Assembly (NCBI RefSeq): GCF_024206495.1
Contig: NZ_JAMBPQ010000001.1
Location: forward strand, 434,001 to 498,000
Reading direction: 5' to 3'
Source: Paraburkholderia sp. CNPSo 3272
Lineage (GTDB): Bacteria > Pseudomonadota > Gammaproteobacteria > Burkholderiales > Burkholderiaceae
DNA: 64,000 bases
Both the position numbers and the translations under genes were made by a program. A model generated the notes under the pieces. The model had not been told where the DNA came from and ran no database searches. It worked only from the letters and a program-made list of their open reading frames with translations. Below, piece after piece: positions 17,606-25,939 of this stretch; positions within the stretch are counted from its first letter, which is position 1, and every line of letters begins with the position of its first letter.

Positions 17606-19945
17606 TTAAAGTTCGAGGGTTAGTCGCCCGCTCTTCGCTCGCGAGCAGCAGGTCATCATGCGGCTTTGCGTTTCGCGCTCGGCGCGCGTGAGCACCACGT
17701 CGCGGTGGTCGATCTCGCCCGCCAGCACGCGCACCTCGCACGAGCCGCACAAGCCTTCTTCGCAATCGCTTTGCACGTCGATGTTCGCGCGGCGCAGCGC
17801 GTCGAGCACGGTCTGGTCCGCGCCCACGTTGAGTACGAGCCCCGAGTCTTTCAGCTCGACTTCGAACGCCTGCTCCTGCGAGGGGTCCAGCTTGCCGCCC
17901 GTCGCCGCGAAATGCTCCACGCGCAGCGCGTCCTCGGGCCACACCTCGCTGCACGCTTCGAGTGCTTCGAGCATACGCGCCGGGCCGCACGCGTAGACGC
18001 GCGTATGTTCGTCGACGTGCAGCGCGGCAAAATCGTTGCGCGTGCCTTCGTCCGAAACGTGCAGAAGCAGACGCTCGCCGTGCAGTTGCGCGAGTTCGTC
18101 GACGAGCGCCATCGTCCTGCGCGAGCGCCCGCTATAGTGCAATTCGTAGTCGATGCCCAGTTCGCGCGCGCGGCGCGCCATGGCGCTTACCGGCGTGATG
18201 CCGATGCCGCCCGCAATGAAGATCGCGCGGCGCCCTTCTTCATCGAGCCGGAAGTGATTGCGCGGGCCGCGAATCTTCAGGCGCATGCCTGCGCGCAACA
18301 TGTCGTGCATCCATGCCGAACCGCCGCGGCTTTGCGTTTCGCGCAGCACGGCGATCTCGAACGCACCCGTGTCGGCGGGGTCCGAGCACAGCGAGTACTG
18401 GCGCGAGATGCCGGTGTCGCCGCATTCCACGTCGATATGCGCGCCCGGCGCCCAGCGCGGCAGCGCGCCGCCGTCCGGCGCGACGAGACGCAAACGGACG
18501 ATGTCTTCGGCCACGGCGTCCACACGCTCGACCACCACAGGCCGCGAAAGCGCGTGCGCCGATGGCTCGCCGATGCGCACCGCCACCTGCGCGCCGAGCA
18601 GCGCCGGATTCGCGCGCTCCGGATTTTGCGCCGGGTCCCATTCCACGAACACATGCTCAGGACCCCGGAACGACGTGTTGGGAACATACGTGAAGGCCTG
18701 CTCGGCCAGACGCATGTGCGGCAAGCGGCGCGTGAATTCTTCGAGGAAGATCTGCATCTCCATGCGCGCGAGGTTCTTGCCCATGCACTGGTGCGAGCCA
18801 TAGCCGAACGTGACATGGTCGCTTGCGTTGTCGCGGCGAATGTCGAACAGGTCGGCATCGGCAAAATGGCGCTCGTCGTGATTCGCCGAGGACGTCACGA
18901 TGAGCAGCTTTGAACCCGCCGGAATGTCGATGCCGCCGATTTGCACGTCCTTCGTCGCGAGGCGCCGCCAGGCCGCGACCGAGCCGTTGTGGCGCAGGCA
19001 CTCCTCCACTGCGTTTGGAATCAGGCTCGGGTCCTCGCAGATCTCCCGCCACGCATGCGGGCGCTGCAGCAGCAGCTTCATCGCGTTCGCCGTGGCATTG
19101 GCCGTGGTCTCGTGCGCGGCCACGATGCCGGCCATCATCATCGAATGCAGATAGGAGTCCGTGACGACTTCGGGATGCGCCTTCTGCTTGCGGATGCCAT
19201 ATTGCATCCAGCCCGGGCCATCCGGGTTCTGGCGCATCTTGTCGAGCACCTTGCCCGCGAACTGCCAGAAGTTGCCCACCGCGTGTGCGACTTCGACCTG
19301 CTCTTCGGGGCGCGGCCGGCCCCATGTATTGACCGTGTGCGCAATCGAGTACTTGCGCAGCAGGTCCATGTCCTCTTCGGGCACGCCCAGAAAATGCAAC
19401 GCCACCGTGAGCGGCACTTCCCAGAGCATCTGGTCCACGAGGTCGGCGCGGCCTGCGTCGATGAAACGGTCCACGTACTCGCGCGTGAGGCGCCGCACCA
19501 TCGGTTCGTGGTGCTTGAGATGTTCGGGTGTGAACGGCTCCATCAGCGCGCGGCGGCGCGGCATATGGGCAGGCTCGTCCTCGTTCACCAGCGTGCGGTT
19601 CATGGCGTAGCCGTACGACTCCAGCACCGCGTTCGCCTCGGGACCGGTGGGCGTGATCTTTTCGAGCGCGATGGAGGGTGAGAACGTGAGGTTGTCGCGA
19701 AAGATCGCCTTGATATCGTCGTAGCGCGTGACCACCCAGTAACCAAGCTGCGGGCTATAGAACACGGGCTCCTGCTCGCGCGCCCAGCGCACGTATTCGG
19801 GCGGGTCCTGCTGGTAGCCGTCGCTGAACGGGTCGAATGCCGCGGCATTGGCGCTGACCGGGCAGCGCGGCGCGGCGTTTGCGTCGTGACTCGCTGCGTG
19901 GGGGAACGGGCAGCGGCCCGCCGACGGGGAAGGTGTCTCGCTCAT
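17606..19945 (-). CDS. Self-sufficient cytochrome P450 fused to FMN/2Fe-2S reductase (CYP116B type)
   Basis: 779 residues from the ATG at 19943-19945, chosen for its AGGAG site over an ATG five codons upstream. Residues 1-440 are a P450: I-helix AGIVAAHETT (272-281), ExxR at 315-318, and heme loop FGYGSHQC with the thiolate Cys387. Residues 465-680 are a phthalate-dioxygenase-reductase-like domain with RQYS (515-518) and NAD loop AGGIGITP (578-585). Residues 695-779 are a plant-type 2Fe-2S ferredoxin with cysteines 728, 733, 736 and 766. All cofactor residues are present, so electrons can flow from NAD(P)H to heme inside one chain. The likely role is hydroxylation or dealkylation of a small aromatic compound brought in by the adjacent transporter. 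Confidence 0.96.
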   Translation of the reverse strand: MSETPSPSAGRCPFPHAASHDANAAPRCPVSANAAAFDPFSDGYQQDPPEYVRWAREQEPVFYSPQLGYWVVTRYDDIKAIFRDNLTFSPSIALEKITPTGPEANAVLESYGYAMNRTLVNEDEPAHMPRRRALMEPFTPEHLKHHEPMVRRLTREYVDRFIDAGRADLVDQMLWEVPLTVALHFLGVPEEDMDLLRKYSIAHTVNTWGRPRPEEQVEVAHAVGNFWQFAGKVLDKMRQNPDGPGWMQYGIRKQKAHPEVVTDSYLHSMMMAGIVAAHETTANATANAMKLLLQRPHAWREICEDPSLIPNAVEECLRHNGSVAAWRRLATKDVQIGGIDIPAGSKLLIVTSSANHDERHFADADLFDIRRDNASDHVTFGYGSHQCMGKNLARMEMQIFLEEFTRRLPHMRLAEQAFTYVPNTSFRGPEHVFVEWDPAQNPERANPALLGAQVAVRIGEPSAHALSRPVVVERVDAVAEDIVRLRLVAPDGGALPRWAPGAHIDVECGDTGISRQYSLCSDPADTGAFEIAVLRETQSRGGSAWMHDMLRAGMRLKIRGPRNHFRLDEEGRRAIFIAGGIGITPVSAMARRARELGIDYELHYSGRSRRTMALVDELAQLHGERLLLHVSDEGTRNDFAALHVDEHTRVYACGPARMLEALEACSEVWPEDALRVEHFAATGGKLDPSQEQAFEVELKDSGLVLNVGADQTVLDALRRANIDVQSDCEEGLCGSCEVRVLAGEIDHRDVVLTRAERETQSRMMTCCSRAKSGRLTLEL

Positions 19946-19970
19946 AGGCCTCTCCTGCATGCTGCGTGCA

Positions 19971-20005
19971 TTACGTTTTGCGTAACTCTAGTACGCATTG
20001 CGTAA
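19971..20005. promoter_or_regulatory. Tandem palindromic operator between P450 and IclR genes
   Basis: Two nearly identical 14-base sites, TACGTTTTGCGTAA (19972-19985) and TACGCATTGCGTAA (19992-20005), differ at two positions and start exactly 20 bases apart, two helical turns. Each is dyad-symmetric; the first extends to TTACG-TTTTG-CGTAA. They lie 26 bases upstream of the P450 ATG and about 104 before the IclR ATG. IclR-family proteins often bind paired sites of this kind, so this is the probable binding site of the divergent regulator. Confidence 0.7.
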
Positions 20006-20109
20006 TTCTGAGATAGGGGTTAACGTGCAAGCACCGCAGGCACCACGCCGCCCCTACGCGCCCTAAAATCCGCCTGAACCGAACCGATACCCCAGCGTCC
20101 CCGCCCAGC

Positions 20110-20994
20110 ATGGAAAGCAGGAAAACCACCCCCCGTCGCCCCGCGGCCAAAGTCGCCGAAGCCTCGACGCCCCCCAAAGTCGCGAGAGAGACCAAGGCCG
20201 TAGCCGCACCGCGCGAGCGCCGCCAGCGCGTGCAATCCGCGCAAACGGGCATGGCCGTGCTCAAGGGTCTCGCGCGCCTGGGCGGCCGCGCGAGCCTCTC
20301 GGGGCTCGCCGCCTGCGTGGGCGAGAGTCCCGCGAAGGTGCATCGCTATCTCGTGAGCCTGATCGAGGAAGGTCTCGTTGCGCAGGACACCGCCACCCAG
20401 CAGTATCGGCTCGGCGTCGAGGCGATGATGATCGGCGTGGCCGCCATGCGTCAGGCCGATCCGGTGCGCATTGCGGAGCCCGCGCTCGTGCGCCTGCGCG
20501 AGACGCTCGAAGTGACGTCGTTCGTCGCGGTGATGGGCAACAAGGGGCCCACGATCATCCGTTTCGAGGAGCCGGGGCTGCCCGTGACCGTCAACGTGCG
20601 GGTGGGTTCGGTGATGTCGCTGCTATGGTCGTCCACGGGCCGCGTGTTTCTCGGCCTGCTCGACGACACGCGCGTGCTCGCGCAAGCGCAGGAAGAACTC
20701 GCGCATGCCGACGCTTCGTTGCGCGCGCAACTGAGCGCGAGCGATCCGATCGGCACGCTGCGGCGCGACGTGCAGGCGGCGCGCTGCGCGAGCGTGCGCG
20801 ACACGAATCTCAAGGGCATCAGCGCCGTGTCGGCGCCGCTCTTCGATCACACCGGCAAGCTCTGCGGCGTGCTCACGGCGCTGGGCGCCACGGGCGGCTT
20901 CGACGCCACGCCCGAGGGCCCGAACGGGCGCGCCTTACGCCGCGAGGCGGACGCCGTGAGCGCCCTTCTCGGCTACGCGGCGCGCGGCGCTTAA
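20110..20994 (+). CDS. IclR-family transcriptional regulator
   Basis: 294 residues. The first 45 form a basic, low-complexity tail. A winged helix spans about 46-105 (GMAVLKGLARLGGRASLSG, then VHRYLVSLIEEGLVAQD). The IclR effector domain runs from about 115 to 290 and contains the TGRVFLGLL and LKGISAVSAPLFDHTGKL blocks. It diverges from the P450-MFS operon across a tandem operator, so it is the likely regulator of that operon and of itself. The ligand is probably the pathway substrate or its product. Confidence 0.93.
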   Translation: MESRKTTPRRPAAKVAEASTPPKVARETKAVAAPRERRQRVQSAQTGMAVLKGLARLGGRASLSGLAACVGESPAKVHRYLVSLIEEGLVAQDTATQQYRLGVEAMMIGVAAMRQADPVRIAEPALVRLRETLEVTSFVAVMGNKGPTIIRFEEPGLPVTVNVRVGSVMSLLWSSTGRVFLGLLDDTRVLAQAQEELAHADASLRAQLSASDPIGTLRRDVQAARCASVRDTNLKGISAVSAPLFDHTGKLCGVLTALGATGGFDATPEGPNGRALRREADAVSALLGYAARGA

Positions 20995-21010
20995 CGCTTC
21001 GTCAACGTGG

Positions 21011-21050
21011 AAAAACCCCGGTTCAAAAACTGACCGGGTTTTTCCTTTTT
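21011..21050. terminator. Bidirectional terminator between IclR gene and peroxidase gene
   Basis: AAAAACCCCGGT (21011-21022) and ACCGGGTTTTT (21033-21043) pair with one bulged C. A T-rich run follows on the plus strand and an A-run precedes it, so it can stop transcripts of the two convergent genes. Confidence 0.8.
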
Positions 21051-21060
21051 CTGAACGACG

Positions 21061-22302
21061 TTAGCGAGGCACCGTCTTTGCGTCCGCGTCGGTGAGGGTA
21101 TCCAGGAACGCCATTACGTCGCGGATATCCGAGTCTGACCAGACCGGTTTGCCGCCCAGGTGATTCGTCAGCGGCTCAGTCTTGGTATCCACATTACTGC
21201 GCAGATTCTTCGGCAGATCGTCGAACTTCACGACGTGGCCGTGCGCGTCTTTCGAGTACCACTTCTCGGGGTTCGTGTCGCGCTCGACATAGAAGCGTAA
21301 CGAAACTTCAAGCGTGTGGTACATGCCATTGTGAAAGAAGACGCGTCGCGTGGCGACGTTGCGAAGCGTGGGCGTGCGGAACATCCCGCAGAACCACTTC
21401 TGCTGCTTCGCCTCGTCTTGACGCAGCGGGCCACATAACCCCATGTCGAAGAAATTCGGATCGCGGTTGGCCGGAATTTCCGTATTGCGTGGCACACCCA
21501 ACGTCTGAAAGTTGTAATCCGTCAATGCCGGATGCGCGCCGTGAGCGCCTTTGTTGATCAGGTGACAGCTTGCACAGTTGCCCTTGTCCGGGTCGCTGAA
21601 CAGCACCAATCCGTGCGCTTCCTGTGGTGTGAAATGATCCCTGCCGTCGAGCACCCGGTCGAACTTGCTGGAATACGGCGCGAACGACGAATCATTGAAC
21701 TGGAATGCCTGCAATACCTTTCCAAGGTCCACCAGCGCCTGCGCCGGTCGCGAGAAAATGTCCTGGCCGAATGCTTGCCGGAACTGCTGTGCGTAGGCGC
21801 TTTTGCTCAGCTTCTGCGCCACGTCATCGGCGCTGCTGTTTGCCATTTCATCCGGATTGAGCAGGGGAAATGCAGCCTGATCCGCGGGGGTGTTGTAGCG
21901 TCCATCCCAGGTGTATCCGCCGCTGGGCTGATTATCTCCGTCCTCGAGACGCTCTTTCAGGCTATTTGCCTGCGTGAACGTCCAGTAAGGCACAGCACGC
22001 AGATAGCGCAGCGAGGGCACCGAGCGCAGTCCGGCTCGATCGAGGTTTGGGCCACCGAACTGGACAGCCAGACCATTTGGCGGCCCATAGGCATTCGCTG
22101 GGCTGTGACAGGAGGCGCATGACTGCTTGCCGGAGGCTGAGAGCGATGGATCGAAGAACGCTGCCTTGCCGATAGCTGCCAGATCAGGCGCAGGTGCTTC
22201 GACCGTGGCGGCCTGAGCGTCCGGTGCATGTTGGTCGCATGCGGAAAGCAGGCAAACGCAAAGGGCCGTTGCGAGAACAGCCCTTGAAGAAAAATGGCGC
22301 AT
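21061..22302 (-). CDS. Exported di-heme cytochrome c peroxidase (MauG/CCP family)
   Basis: 413 residues. The first 22 residues are a lipoprotein signal, with LLSAC ending in Cys22. Two heme-binding CASCH motifs lie at 62-66 and 243-247, the spacing of bacterial di-heme peroxidases. Further family marks are the YTWDGR segment and the FFHNGMYHTLEVSLRFY block near the C-terminus. It would reduce hydrogen peroxide in the periplasm or modify a partner protein, as MauG does. The gene follows a lipoprotein phosphoesterase gene by 76 bases on the same strand, which is an unusual partner. Confidence 0.92.
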   Translation of the reverse strand: MRHFSSRAVLATALCVCLLSACDQHAPDAQAATVEAPAPDLAAIGKAAFFDPSLSASGKQSCASCHSPANAYGPPNGLAVQFGGPNLDRAGLRSVPSLRYLRAVPYWTFTQANSLKERLEDGDNQPSGGYTWDGRYNTPADQAAFPLLNPDEMANSSADDVAQKLSKSAYAQQFRQAFGQDIFSRPAQALVDLGKVLQAFQFNDSSFAPYSSKFDRVLDGRDHFTPQEAHGLVLFSDPDKGNCASCHLINKGAHGAHPALTDYNFQTLGVPRNTEIPANRDPNFFDMGLCGPLRQDEAKQQKWFCGMFRTPTLRNVATRRVFFHNGMYHTLEVSLRFYVERDTNPEKWYSKDAHGHVVKFDDLPKNLRSNVDTKTEPLTNHLGGKPVWSDSDIRDVMAFLDTLTDADAKTVPR

Positions 22303-22311
22303 AACGGATCA

Positions 22312-22344
22312 AGAAAATAGCCCGGCTCGAACCGAGAACCGGGC
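22312..22344 (-). terminator. Intrinsic terminator or attenuator between phosphoesterase and peroxidase genes
   Basis: On the minus strand a GC-rich stem (GCCCGG/CCGGGC plus an inner CTCG/CGAG pair, with an AA bulge) is followed by TATTTTCTT. It lies just downstream of the phosphoesterase stop and ends ten bases before the peroxidase ATG. It may limit read-through into the peroxidase gene rather than separate the genes fully. Confidence 0.65.
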
Positions 22345-22378
22345 CAGGACAACAAAGTACTTGTGAGACCGCCAGGGA

Positions 22379-24256
22379 TTAGCGGTTATCAATGTTTGCC
22401 GATGTGAAGATCGGCTTGAGCGATGCATCATCTGCGTAGCCCAGATACGAGCCTATGCCGAAGTTGTCTTCGAGCGAACGCAGCAGCGCGTAGTGGTTGT
22501 AGCCCGTACCATCCACATGACCGCCTTTGATGAACGGCGACAGCAGAAGCGTACCAATCTGATCGCCACCGACTCCGAGGTAGTTCAACGCAATCGACAC
22601 CTTCTGCACGGATGCAGGCAGCGTCGCCGGGTTAATTCCGAGCAGGCTTGCTTGAGCAACTGGCAGCGTGGACATCGTGACCTGTTCCGGACGCGTCACG
22701 TTCGGACCCGTTTGCTGGTTGCAGCCGGGGCACTGGTTGCCCATCTCCGGCTCCAGCAGGGAAAGCGTCGTGCCATCAGCGCTGACTTGCGTTGTCGGCG
22801 TGAGTCCTGTCACGACGCCTTCGTCCGTGGTGATGATGATCAGGCCGTCCTGCTTGTAGGCGGGCGAAGCCTGAATCAGGGGGATCGTCTTCTTCAGGAA
22901 TGCGTCGATCGAAGTCAAACCACCAGGCTGGCCGTTTGCGCAGCCTTTGCCCGCAGTACCCGTGCCGTCACCATCATGACCATCGTTACACAGGTTCGGC
23001 GTGATGAAGGAGAAGTTCGGCGTAGTGGCAATCGACTGAAGATCCGTTGCCAGGTCGTCTTGCAGGTTGACCACGTGCGCGTCGCAGTTCGCCAGATCAT
23101 CGATGGTCGAATGGAAATACGGGAACGGATTGTGACGCGTTGCGTACTCATCGCCCGCCACGTCGCCGGAAGCCGAAGGCGCCTGCGCGGCCTGCGTGCC
23201 GTCCACAGCCTTCGTCGGGTCGGAGCCCGCAAGCTGCGCGGTACGGCGCGGGAACGAACAGGTTCTCGTGCCGTCACGGTTCAGGTCGTTGCCCATGTCC
23301 TCGTTGTAGCTGCGCCACGTGAGCTTGGCCTGTTCCATCTGGTTGCCAATATGCTGCACGCGAGCCGGGAACACGCAGCCGCCGCTCTGGTGTCCGTTGA
23401 CGTCCGTACCTGCTTTGAGAACTTTGGGGTTCGCCGAATCGTTGCCGGCATCCACGATATCAGACCACACCTGGAAGCAGTCCGTTTCGGTGTCGTGCGT
23501 CGACGGCTGACCCGACACCATCGATATGTAATTGTCCAGCGAAACGTGGCCGGTGCCGTAGTAGTTCGAAAGGAACGTGCCCTGCGGCATCAGCGATTTC
23601 AGGTACGGGTCCTGGTTCGAATCCGAGGCGGTCGTGCCGTACGTCGATTCCGCGCCCTTGTTTTCGAGCACGATAACCCAGACGTGCTTGATCGCCTTGC
23701 TCGAAGCGACGGTTGCAATGTACTGGTCGCTTGCTGCTTTCACCGTGACATTGCCGTTGGTGTTGAAGTCGCCCAGCAGGGTGTCCGGCGTCGTGCCAAT
23801 CTTGTTCGCCAGTTGCGTTTGAGCATCCGACTGTGACAGGCCGCTGTCCATCAGTTGCGAAAGCTGCGTCGTGATCGCGCTGACGGAACTGACGCCACGC
23901 GGCGAACGGAACGTAGCCGTGCTGTTGAACGCCGTGCCCATGTTCTTGCCCGACGCGTCGTTCTCCGTGGCGCTGCTCAGGTCGGCAACGATGTACTTCC
24001 ACGACCCATTGCTCGTATCGGAGATCGAGAACTTGCCCTGGGCATCCGAGCGCGCGACGGGCTCGCCCTGGTCGCACTTGCCGTTGTTGTTCAGATCCAG
24101 GCAGACCGCCGCATTCTGGATATAGCTGCCGAGCACCTGACCGGTGACCTTCGGTCCGCCGTCGGAACCGTTGCTTCCGCAACCAGATAACCCCGCCAAT
24201 ACGCCGATGCTCGCCAGCATCGCGAGCGCACCCCTGCGCGACTGTATTTTCTTCAC
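22379..24256 (-). CDS. Lipoprotein phosphoesterase (PF04185-type, acid phosphatase/phospholipase C-like)
   Basis: 625 residues from a GTG start at 24254-24256, which follows a GAGGGA site. Signal peptide and lipobox end at LSGCGSNG. Residues 35-150 are a small beta domain with DLNNNGKCDQGEP, a calcium-loop-like motif. From about 190 the phosphoesterase domain begins with HVWVIVLENKG and contains NYYGTGHVSLDNYISM, GGCVFPARVQHIGNQM and a late TTDEGV block. The family includes acid phosphatases and phospholipases C that act outside the cytoplasm. The substrate is not known. It is the upstream gene of the pair with the di-heme peroxidase. Confidence 0.88.
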   Translation of the reverse strand: MKKIQSRRGALAMLASIGVLAGLSGCGSNGSDGGPKVTGQVLGSYIQNAAVCLDLNNNGKCDQGEPVARSDAQGKFSISDTSNGSWKYIVADLSSATENDASGKNMGTAFNSTATFRSPRGVSSVSAITTQLSQLMDSGLSQSDAQTQLANKIGTTPDTLLGDFNTNGNVTVKAASDQYIATVASSKAIKHVWVIVLENKGAESTYGTTASDSNQDPYLKSLMPQGTFLSNYYGTGHVSLDNYISMVSGQPSTHDTETDCFQVWSDIVDAGNDSANPKVLKAGTDVNGHQSGGCVFPARVQHIGNQMEQAKLTWRSYNEDMGNDLNRDGTRTCSFPRRTAQLAGSDPTKAVDGTQAAQAPSASGDVAGDEYATRHNPFPYFHSTIDDLANCDAHVVNLQDDLATDLQSIATTPNFSFITPNLCNDGHDGDGTGTAGKGCANGQPGGLTSIDAFLKKTIPLIQASPAYKQDGLIIITTDEGVVTGLTPTTQVSADGTTLSLLEPEMGNQCPGCNQQTGPNVTRPEQVTMSTLPVAQASLLGINPATLPASVQKVSIALNYLGVGGDQIGTLLLSPFIKGGHVDGTGYNHYALLRSLEDNFGIGSYLGYADDASLKPIFTSANIDNR

Positions 24257-24314
24257 AACTGTCCCTCGTTATAAGTCGGACACACCCGACGGATTTTGAC
24301 TCGCGCAAAGTTTA

Positions 24315-24330
24315 TGTAAGTTGTGTTACA
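24315..24330. promoter_or_regulatory. Small inverted repeat upstream of the phosphoesterase gene
   Basis: TGTAA-GTTGTG-TTACA lies 59 bases upstream of the GTG start. A second, GTCGG-ACACAC-CCGAC (24275-24290), lies closer. The 272-base region 24257-24528 also serves the divergent NYN gene. No clear PhoB box is visible. The function is a guess. Confidence 0.25.
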
Positions 24331-24528
24331 CGCTTGTTAAGGAGCTGTTGGATAAATGGAAAACGACTGCGTTTTACGACCCAGTTTCGAAAATCGTTCA
24401 AAAGAACCATGCTTGCGCACACAACCAACCTCCGCACGGGCTGAGGCGCCGCTATCGCGATTCCCGGCCCGTCACGGTGCAACCGGCTATCATGTGATTT
24501 CAAACGGTAGATGGAACGAATCAATCAC

Positions 24529-25890
24529 ATGGCTTCCCCACAGGAAAACATCAGCATGGCGGTGTTCTGCGACTTCGAGAACGTCGCGCTCGGCGTGCGC
24601 GACGCGAAGATCGACCGCTTCGATATCAAGCCCGTGCTGGAACGGCTCTTGCTCAAGGGCAGCATCGTCGTGAAGAAGGCCTATTGCGACTGGGAGCGCT
24701 ACAAGGGCTTCAAGGCCGCGATGCACGAAGCGAGCTTCGAGTTGATCGAAATTCCCCACGTGCGCCAGTCGGGCAAGAACTCGGCCGATATCCGCCTCGT
24801 CGTCGACGCGCTCGATCTCTGCTATACGAAGTCGCACGTGGACACGTTCGTGATCGTGAGCGGCGACTCCGACTTTTCGCCGCTCGTCTCGAAGCTGCGC
24901 GAGAACGCCAAGAAGGTGATCGGCGTGGGTGTGAAGCACTCCACCTCCGACCTGCTCGTCGCCAATTGCGACGAATTCATCTTCTACGACGACCTGGTGC
25001 GCGAACTCGAGCGCGACCAGCACCCGCACGGCAAGGGCAAGAACAAGGACGGCGGCGGCGCGAAACGTCAGGGCGGCGAGGAACGGCAGCCGAGGCAGGA
25101 CGGCGACGAGCGCAAGTCGAAGGCCGTGGCATTCGCGATCGAAACGCTCGACGCGCTCGTGCTGGAGCGTGGCGAAAGCGGCAAGATCTGGGCTTCGGTG
25201 CTCAAGAGCGCCATCAAGCGCCGCCGGCCCGACTTCAACGAAACGCGCTACGGCTTTCGCGCATTCGGCAATCTGCTCGAAGAGGCGCAGTCGCGCGGCC
25301 TGCTCGAAGTGGGCCGCGACGACAAGTCGGGGACCTGGGTGTCGCGGCTGAACCCGCCTCCGCTCGCGGCTGCCGCCGTCAGCGTCTCAGCGCCAGAAAA
25401 CACGGCGGCGCGTGCCGAGGAGCCGCGCGGCCGACGCAAGGGCCGTCGCAATGGCCGCGGAGGCGGCGCGGCGGACGTGCGCGAAACCGCAGTCGAGCAA
25501 GCGGTCGAGGCGCAAGGCGAAATTCCGTTCGAGCCGGTCGAGGCGCTCGCGCAAGCAGCGCATCGGTACGAAGCCGCGCCGCCCTTCTCCGTCGAGCCAT
25601 TCGACGCGAACGAGAGGACCCACGCACCGCAAGAGGCCTACGAGGCGCATGTGGCGCCCGAGCCGGCTGCCGATGTCGAGCCCGCCGCGGCGGCCCCGGC
25701 GCGAGCGCGCAAGACGGCGGCCCGCAAGAGCCCCGCTCGCAAGAGGACATCGAAGAAAGCGGCCGAAACGCCGGCCAGCGCCGTGGACGAACCGGCGAGC
25801 GCGGCCGTTGTGCCGGCCGAACCCGCTGCAAAGAAAGCGCCGTCGCGGGCGCGCCGTGCGCGCAGCAAGGCCGCAGCGGAAGAAAGCTGA
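24529..25890 (+). CDS. NYN domain RNase-like protein with LOTUS/OST-HTH domain and basic tail
   Basis: 453 residues from the ATG at 24529 (MASPQENISMAVFCDFEN); an in-frame ATG six codons upstream is possible. The NYN domain covers about 8-155, with acidic residues in AVFCDFENVALG and VIVSGDSDFSPLVSKLRE, as in PIN-like nucleases. A LOTUS-like winged helix follows at about 190-265 (KIWASVLKSAIKRRRPDFNE). The remaining 180 residues are disordered, first Ala/Glu/Pro-rich, then an Ala/Lys/Arg histone-H1-like tail (RARKTAARKSPARKRTSKKA). The domain pair suggests an RNA-binding ribonuclease. The tail is long and probably binds nucleic acid. It is a single-gene unit with a hairpin behind it. Confidence 0.9.
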   Translation: MASPQENISMAVFCDFENVALGVRDAKIDRFDIKPVLERLLLKGSIVVKKAYCDWERYKGFKAAMHEASFELIEIPHVRQSGKNSADIRLVVDALDLCYTKSHVDTFVIVSGDSDFSPLVSKLRENAKKVIGVGVKHSTSDLLVANCDEFIFYDDLVRELERDQHPHGKGKNKDGGGAKRQGGEERQPRQDGDERKSKAVAFAIETLDALVLERGESGKIWASVLKSAIKRRRPDFNETRYGFRAFGNLLEEAQSRGLLEVGRDDKSGTWVSRLNPPPLAAAAVSVSAPENTAARAEEPRGRRKGRRNGRGGGAADVRETAVEQAVEAQGEIPFEPVEALAQAAHRYEAAPPFSVEPFDANERTHAPQEAYEAHVAPEPAADVEPAAAAPARARKTAARKSPARKRTSKKAAETPASAVDEPASAAVVPAEPAAKKAPSRARRARSKAAAEES

Positions 25891-25901
25891 AAACGGCGTC
25901 A

Positions 25902-25930
25902 CGCGCGCCGCTCGCAATGGGCGGCGCGCG
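25902..25930. terminator. GC hairpin between convergent NYN and PFG-repeat genes
   Basis: CGCGCGCCGC and GCGGCGCGCG make a perfect ten-base stem around a nine-base loop between the two convergent stop codons. No T-run follows, so its strength as a terminator is uncertain. Confidence 0.5.
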
Positions 25931-25939
25931 GCGCATCGG

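Noticed and set aside
24312..24524. A minus-strand frame of 70 codons between the phosphoesterase and NYN genes
   Set aside because: It overlaps the promoter region, has no ribosome site and no recognisable features.
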